NCBI GenBank assembly: GCA_048550035.1
Contig: JBLYYQ010000096.1
Coordinates: forward strand, 1-6,860
DNA from: JBLYYQ01 sp048550035
Lineage (GTDB): Bacteria > Nitrospinota_A > UBA7883 > JBLYYQ01
Direction: 5' to 3'
Length of the DNA: 6,860 nt
The notes below the pieces were generated by a model that ran no database searches, was not told the origin of the DNA, and worked only from the letters and a program-made list of their open reading frames with translations. A program made the position numbers and the translations under genes. Shown here one piece after another: positions 1-4,225 of the stretch. Each line of letters starts with the position of its first letter. Positions within the stretch are counted from its first letter, which is position 1.

Positions 1-355
1 AATCGCTTGGCCTTACGATCTCGACTGATACATTCTCTGTAAATTTTACCGCACCTGGCTTTGATACGGTGATCTTGACCTTATTAACATTGTCATATTT
101 TAATATTACAGATGTAAGATGCTCGGCAAGTGTCTCGATTAGATAAAACTCTGAATTTTCAACCTCTTTAAGTACGGCTTGAGTGATTTTCTTATAATTT
201 GCGGTATACTTTATATCATCATTTTGAGTAGCATTTTTAATATCAGAAAACAAGACTATATCAATCAGAACTTTCTGTTTAACCTGCCGCTCCCAATCAA
301 ATATACCGATTAAGCAGTAGGCGCTTAGTTGTTCTATCTTTATCATGTCAGACAT
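1..355 (-). CDS. folB: Dihydroneopterin aldolase FolB (3' end cut by window edge)
   Basis: This enzyme converts 7,8-dihydroneopterin to 6-hydroxymethyl-7,8-dihydropterin plus glycolaldehyde, a cytosolic step of folate synthesis. The reading frame is open for 118 codons from the ATG at 355 to the window edge. Family members are about 115-125 residues, so only a few C-terminal residues are missing. Visible signatures are IGIFDWER near the N-terminus (E22 at the conserved substrate-site Glu), Y54 in NYKKI, E74 in LIETLAEHL, and the catalytic-type Lys K99 in VSKPGA. These match the FolB active-site pattern; the function is inferred from them. The start is uncertain. ATG 355 and ATG 346 (three codons inside) are both possible, as is an upstream in-frame TTG at 370, and none has a good Shine-Dalgarno. 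It lies downstream of the cupin gene on the same strand but is separated from it by a strong hairpin. FolX (dihydroneopterin triphosphate epimerase) is a related alternative, but the complete KPGA motif and length favour FolB. Confidence 0.9.
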   Translation of the reverse strand, partial: MSDMIKIEQLSAYCLIGIFDWERQVKQKVLIDIVLFSDIKNATQNDDIKYTANYKKITQAVLKEVENSEFYLIETLAEHLTSVILKYDNVNKVKITVSKPGAVKFTENVSVEIVRPSD

Positions 356-384
356 GGCAGGTTTACTCAAAAATAGTTGCAATA

Positions 385-428
385 CAAATAAAGAGCGATA
401 GGATTGCTACTATCGCTCTTTATATTTG
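385..428 (-). terminator. Hairpin terminator after the cupin gene
   Basis: A perfect 13-bp inverted repeat (389-401 pairing with 410-422; core AAAGAGCGATAG / CTATCGCTCTTT) encloses an 8-base loop. A further 5-bp helix (385-389 with 424-428) can be reached by a small bulge or by competing at base 389. On the minus strand the hairpin begins 11 bases after the cupin stop codon and is followed by a T-rich run (TTTATTTGT). This fits an intrinsic terminator for that gene. The A-rich left flank also gives it some bidirectional character. It ends only about 30 bases before the folB start, so folB needs its own promoter or read-through. Confidence 0.8.
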
Positions 429-439
429 AAAAGGTTAGG

Positions 440-787
440 TTAGCGCCATTCCAAGCCTGCTGGCTGCTCCGTTACTTGCTGTGCAATTAGATTAGAAGAT
501 CCAGTATTGACTAGATCATGCCAGACATTCTTTGGTGCAACAAAAGTATCTCCTGCTTTAACATCAATCGTCTCTTCAGCGTTATCGTCAAGATAGAATT
601 TGCCTGTCCCTTCGATTACTGTGAAGATTTGATCGCCAGTTGGATGGCGATGATATTTGATCTTCTGACCTGGTTTGAAATAGTAGACATCTAACGATAT
701 ATTATCAGTCTTTACAATGCTTACCTTTGGCAGTTCACTATCTGACCATGTTGCGCTATCATTGATATTACCTTTTTGAATAGCCAT
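440..787 (-). CDS. Small single-domain cupin protein
   Basis: This is a complete 115-residue protein forming one cupin beta-barrel. Cupin motif 1 fits the G(X)5HXH(X)4E(X)6G pattern exactly in spacing: G40, H46, H48, Q53, G60, with Gln replacing the usual Glu. Motif 2 fits G(X)5PXG(X)2H(X)3N: G79, P85, N87 (for Gly), H90, N94. H46, H48, H90 and probably Q53 are the expected metal ligands. No signal peptide or membrane segment is visible, so it is probably cytosolic. Small stand-alone cupins include dioxygenases, isomerases, sugar-binding and stress proteins, and the sequence does not say which, so I assign no substrate. The ATG at 787 is secure because AAAGGAGAT precedes it with 8-base spacing. 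The gene ends in TAA and is followed by its own hairpin, so it looks monocistronic. It diverges from the addB-addA block and I see no functional tie to it. Confidence 0.9.
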   Translation of the reverse strand: MAIQKGNINDSATWSDSELPKVSIVKTDNISLDVYYFKPGQKIKYHRHPTGDQIFTVIEGTGKFYLDDNAEETIDVKAGDTFVAPKNVWHDLVNTGSSNLIAQQVTEQPAGLEWR

Positions 788-793
788 TTTTTT

Positions 794-802
794 ATCTCCT
801 TT
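794..802 (-). promoter_or_regulatory. Ribosome binding site of the cupin gene
   Basis: On the minus strand AAAGGAGAT lies at 802-794. Its AGGAG core (800-796) sits 8 bases before the ATG at 787. This near-consensus Shine-Dalgarno fixes the cupin start and contrasts with the weak or missing sites in front of folB and addB. Confidence 0.85.
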
Positions 803-821
803 ATAATTTTTTTAATAGAAC

Positions 822-839
822 CTGTTAGTTATGTAACAG
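822..839. repeat. Palindrome CTGTTA-N6-TAACAG, possible operator
   Basis: This is a perfect inverted repeat with 6-base arms (822-827 and 834-839). The 10-mer GTTATGTAAC at 828-837 is itself an alternative palindrome, GTTA-TG-TAAC, sharing bases with the right arm. It lies 34 bases upstream of the cupin start and next to the plus-strand TATAAT, where a repressor or activator site could affect either gene. It could also be chance in AT-rich DNA or a small hairpin in the cupin leader RNA. No regulator family is assigned. Confidence 0.35.
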
Positions 840-844
840 ATATA

Positions 845-859
845 ATTGTAATGTACAAT
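845..859. repeat. Palindrome ATTGTA-N3-TACAAT, possible operator
   Basis: This is a perfect inverted repeat with 6-base arms around ATG (845-850 and 854-859). The half-site GTACAA at 853-858 recurs in direct orientation at 872-877, a 19-base step, which would put the sites on nearly the same helix face. It begins only 5 bases after the first palindrome, in the middle of the divergent region. The arrangement resembles operator sites, but the short AT-rich arms make chance a real alternative. Confidence 0.35.
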
Positions 860-912
860 ATTTTTAGATTAGTACAAGATATTTAAAATTTATTTTGAAC
901 TACTGACTTTTC

Positions 913-3900
913 TTGCAATCGTTAAGGTATATTAACAAAGTGGCAAACAGTAACCATACGCTCTACATTTTCCCTACTCTTAAAAGGCGCAATTTTGCGA
1001 TCGATGAGCTTCTAGAATCTGATCGAGGAGCTGTTTTAAATAGAGAAAGCTTTATTACCATTAATGAGTTTGAAGATGATTTCTTAAAGGAGCTCATTGG
1101 AGATCAAAAGGAAGCGAGCCTTGAAGTACGGTTGATAATATTGCAGAAAATTTTAGCTCAATCTGGCAAGAACTGGTTTCAAAAGTTAAATCTGCACAGC
1201 AGCTTCAAAAATAGACTGCTAGAGCTATTTGATATGTTTAGTACAGGATTGGTCACAGCTTCTAACTTAGAAAAAATAGATGGTTACGCAAAGAACAAAG
1301 ATGCTCAGATCAGAGCTATATATAAAGAGTATAAGGATAGCATTTCTGCCAGTGGTTATGTCGAGCGTGTTGATCTACTCTCTAAGCTAACCAGACTTAT
1401 AAAGAATGATGGCTGGTTAAACTATAACTTTAAATGCCATCAGTATGATCAGCTAGAGTTTATTGATCTTTATAAGTTTGTCCCATATCGATTTGAGATC
1501 ATAAGAGTTATTGGACTTAAGAAGAGGGTGAGCATTAATGTTCCACTGCCAGATGCGAGGCGGAAGGCATTTGGTCATCTAGTCCATAATATCTTAAAAT
1601 TTGAAAATCTTGCAGGAACTGAAGGAAAACTTGAAATAATTAGCTCTGGTGAAGAGTCAAATTCTGATCCTTTAGAATTTGTTCGTGACAATATATTTTC
1701 TATCCCATCTGCTAGCTTAAGAAATGAATCAGTAGTGAAACTTGCCAGAGAAAGAGTAAAAATATTGTCATGCCAGAGTCGATATCGAGAAATTGAGGAG
1801 ATTGCTAATTTAATATTAGATCGGATTGATTCAGAGGAGGATATACGCTTTAGCGATTTTGCAATCGTGTTTCGTAATCCGAAAAAGTATATCTCAATTA
1901 TTGAATCAGTATTTGATAGATACGGTATCAGCTATTCTTTAGAAAAGAGACTTGCATTATCAGCGACTCCTGTTGGGCTAGCATTGATCTCAATCTTGGA
2001 TCTTGCAATAAATGGGATATCAGCTGATCGACTAACAAGAGTTTTAAAGTCACCTTACTTCAAAGTTTTTCGTAAGATCAAGATTAATATTATAGCCAAA
2101 CATCTATCAACTCTTAACCTGCTAACTGATAGCTATGTTGATCTATCGGCTGCAATTATTACGATCCAGAAAGGATGCAAGAGTAGGCGTGAAAAAAATG
2201 AGGTTCGAAATGTTATAATATTTCTCCAGAAATTAAACAGACTCTCGAAAGCAGATAGTTTAGGACTCTTCTTAGATCGTTTGACCAAACTTATCAACTA
2301 TTTAAAGTTAGAAGAATATGAGCGAGAAGGTTCTAAGTTAGAAGAGAAAATAAAGCTAAGAGATTCGTTATCGATTAGCAAGCTTTTTGAATTGTTAGAA
2401 AACTTAAGGAAGATTGCATCTTCTGCCAAAGCTACGAAAAGCTTGATCGGGTTCAAGCAGTTAGTAGAGAGCGTAATTTTACTTGCAGATCATCTTCTTA
2501 TCGAATCAAGCTCGAAAAGTTATGCTAGAGATCGTGTCAATATCCTGCCGGTCTATCAGTTTATAGGGAGCAATGTTAAGAACTTAATCGTTGCAGGGAT
2601 GCACGAAGGTGAGTTTCCTGATAGCAGGTTTCAAGGCTCAATACTAACAAGTAGCGAGATGGATCAATTTAATGATATCCATTACAAAGAGATTCTATCA
2701 TCGAATCAAAAACTAAAACTAGGGCGGAAAGTTTTTGAGCCACTAGTAGATCGATGGCAGGAAGAATCGTACCTATTTTACCTTACATTGAGGGTTGCAT
2801 TAGAGAGTGTAACTATTACCTATAGTAAACAAGAGCTAGATGGGAAGCTATTATCTCGTTCACATTTTATCGATGAGCTACTCGATACCCTTTATTTATC
2901 AAGTGAGTCAGACTTAAAGCAATCGCATACCACTGTTGCTGAGCCGATTAATATCGATAAGCCAGTTGCAAAGTTAAGATCAGACGATGAGAAGGTGAGT
3001 AAGTTAATTTATGAGATCTACAATGATAAGCAACAGGTAGATCTAAAAGCTAGACTAGCTACTCTACTAGCAGATATTGATTTGAATAAAGCCGCTTTAG
3101 AAAGGTTAAATCGATATTTGCGAATAATAAATATAGAGCGCAATCGTGATAGATTTTTTAAGAGCCTCTACTCTGGGGAGCAGTTAGCAGGAACAGTCTA
3201 TGATGGTAATCTCACTAACTCTTCAGATAGGATTCAAACTTATATCGTAAATCGGCTTGGCAAAAGATACTCGCCAACGATGCTTGAAACTTATGGACAA
3301 TGTCCATACAAATTTTTTGCAAGTAAGATCCTATCGATAACTCTGTTAGACGATCCGGTATTAGAGATAACAGATCAGAATCGAGGCTCATTAATACATG
3401 AGAGCTTAGAGCGATTTTATCGACAGCTTATTGATGAGAATAATCTTCCATTAGTTAGCGCTAAAGAGTCAGATTACCAGAAATTGTTACTAGAGTCATA
3501 TAACGCTACTGCTGCAAAGTATAGACGAGATGCCAAGCTTGGCGCCAAAGTTATATTTGAAGCGTTCAAGGATCGTGACATATATTATTTGAAACAGTGG
3601 CTTGCTAATGAGATTAAAGATAGCGTCAAAAACAACTATCGACCAGTTGCAGTAGAGCAAAAGTTTGAGTTGCAGAGTCACCTTTCAAGAGCGAATCCAG
3701 ATAGCAAAGTTGACCCTCCATATAAGTTAATGGTAGGAGGAAGTGAAGAGCGATTCATCGTAGGGATTGTTGATCGGATCGATATTAATAAAGAAGGTGG
3801 CTCAATTCGAGCTTTAGATTACAAAAATAGTAAAAACCGTACAATTTATAGTCCGAAGGTTGATAGTGCCAATTTTGGGATCACATCATTCCAATTACCA

Positions 3901-4221
3901 ATATATCTGCTCTTTGCAGATAAGTTTGTTGCTGATCGTAAGCTGCTATCTGACGTTCAGAATGTCAACGGGTGCTATCAGCTACTTAGAGCTAGTGGCA
4001 AATCAAATATGGTGCAAATCAAAGGTGATGGCGATCTGATGAGCTATCTCTACGGTAAAAATTTTAAAGGTCAAAGTGAGTTTGAATTAAGATTGAGTAG
4101 TCTGATATCTGATTTAGAACTTGGCAGATTTAATATTGTTCCAACCTCGTGCGACTATTGCGAATATAAGAAGCTATGTCGTATCAATGTAGAGGGGCGC
4201 ATGCTTTCAGGCAATGGGTGA
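913..4221 (+). CDS. addB: AddB-like helicase-nuclease subunit with PD-(D/E)XK nuclease and Fe-S cysteines
   Basis: This 1102-residue protein matches the usual size (about 1000-1170) of the AddB/RexB subunit, which works with AddA on double-strand DNA ends. Residues 1 to about 780 look like a degenerate UvrD-type helicase body. Family-like stretches are VKILSCQSRYREIEEIA near 282-298 and NLIVAGMHEGEFP at 557-569, but no Walker A (GxxGxGKT) is present. The C-terminal nuclease domain starts at SPTMLETYGQCPYKFF (787-802). It continues with G-SLIH (H829), IVDRID (D954), ALDYKN (D969, K971) and FQLPIY (Q994, Y998), the RecB-family catalytic series. C797 with C1080-X2-C1083-X5-C1089 gives the four-cysteine iron-sulfur staple known from AddB. 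The catalytic set is intact, so the nuclease should be active. The start given is TTG at 913, preceded by an in-frame stop at 904-906 and with no clear Shine-Dalgarno. GTG at 940, with AAGG 12 bases upstream, is the alternative. Its stop overlaps or abuts the addA start. Confidence 0.9.
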   Translation: MQSLRYINKVANSNHTLYIFPTLKRRNFAIDELLESDRGAVLNRESFITINEFEDDFLKELIGDQKEASLEVRLIILQKILAQSGKNWFQKLNLHSSFKNRLLELFDMFSTGLVTASNLEKIDGYAKNKDAQIRAIYKEYKDSISASGYVERVDLLSKLTRLIKNDGWLNYNFKCHQYDQLEFIDLYKFVPYRFEIIRVIGLKKRVSINVPLPDARRKAFGHLVHNILKFENLAGTEGKLEIISSGEESNSDPLEFVRDNIFSIPSASLRNESVVKLARERVKILSCQSRYREIEEIANLILDRIDSEEDIRFSDFAIVFRNPKKYISIIESVFDRYGISYSLEKRLALSATPVGLALISILDLAINGISADRLTRVLKSPYFKVFRKIKINIIAKHLSTLNLLTDSYVDLSAAIITIQKGCKSRREKNEVRNVIIFLQKLNRLSKADSLGLFLDRLTKLINYLKLEEYEREGSKLEEKIKLRDSLSISKLFELLENLRKIASSAKATKSLIGFKQLVESVILLADHLLIESSSKSYARDRVNILPVYQFIGSNVKNLIVAGMHEGEFPDSRFQGSILTSSEMDQFNDIHYKEILSSNQKLKLGRKVFEPLVDRWQEESYLFYLTLRVALESVTITYSKQELDGKLLSRSHFIDELLDTLYLSSESDLKQSHTTVAEPINIDKPVAKLRSDDEKVSKLIYEIYNDKQQVDLKARLATLLADIDLNKAALERLNRYLRIINIERNRDRFFKSLYSGEQLAGTVYDGNLTNSSDRIQTYIVNRLGKRYSPTMLETYGQCPYKFFASKILSITLLDDPVLEITDQNRGSLIHESLERFYRQLIDENNLPLVSAKESDYQKLLLESYNATAAKYRRDAKLGAKVIFEAFKDRDIYYLKQWLANEIKDSVKNNYRPVAVEQKFELQSHLSRANPDSKVDPPYKLMVGGSEERFIVGIVDRIDINKEGGSIRALDYKNSKNRTIYSPKVDSANFGITSFQLPIYLLFADKFVADRKLLSDVQNVNGCYQLLRASGKSNMVQIKGDGDLMSYLYGKNFKGQSEFELRLSSLISDLELGRFNIVPTSCDYCEYKKLCRINVEGRMLSGNG

Positions 4222-4225
4222 TATG
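4201..4225 (+). promoter_or_regulatory. addB-addA translational coupling junction
   Basis: The addB stop TGA (4219-4221) is flanked by two in-frame addA start candidates: ATG at 4214, giving an 8-base overlap, and ATG at 4223, one base after the stop. A weak purine core (CAGG, 4208-4211) lies 2 bases before the first and 11 before the second; a better GAGGGG at 4193-4198 is 15 bases before the first. None is ideal. The arrangement fits ribosomes that finish addB and restart on addA, which would keep the two subunits near equal amounts. Confidence 0.6.

Larger units (their letters stand above)
788..912. promoter_or_regulatory. AT-rich divergent intergenic region, probable promoters for both blocks
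   Basis: This 125-base non-coding stretch separates the start codons of two divergently transcribed genes, so by position it should carry a promoter in each direction. It is very AT-rich. An exact TATAAT lies on the plus strand at 841-846, and TACAAT lies on the minus strand within 852-847, but neither has a convincing -35 element at 16-18 bases. Two short palindromes (822-839 and 845-859) lie in the middle. Exact transcription starts cannot be read from the sequence. Confidence 0.5.

Noticed and set aside
389..422. Inverted repeat as a possible CRISPR repeat or small RNA gene
   Set aside because: It is present once, sits directly after a stop codon and has a T-rich flank, so a terminator explains it fully.
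841..846. TATAAT as a firm -10 box for addB
   Set aside because: No -35-like hexamer lies 16-18 bases upstream and no extended -10 is present, and AT-rich DNA yields such hexamers by chance. It is mentioned only within the intergenic entry.
3496..3681. 61-codon open frame on the minus strand inside addB
   Set aside because: It lies wholly inside the nuclease-domain part of addB in the antisense direction. It has no ribosome site or recognisable motif, so it is a shadow frame.
4201..4221. TGA at the addB end as a recoded sense codon (alternative genetic code)
   Set aside because: Reading through would reach a TAG at 4240-4242 after only seven codons, and addA begins correctly at this point, so TGA acts as a normal stop.
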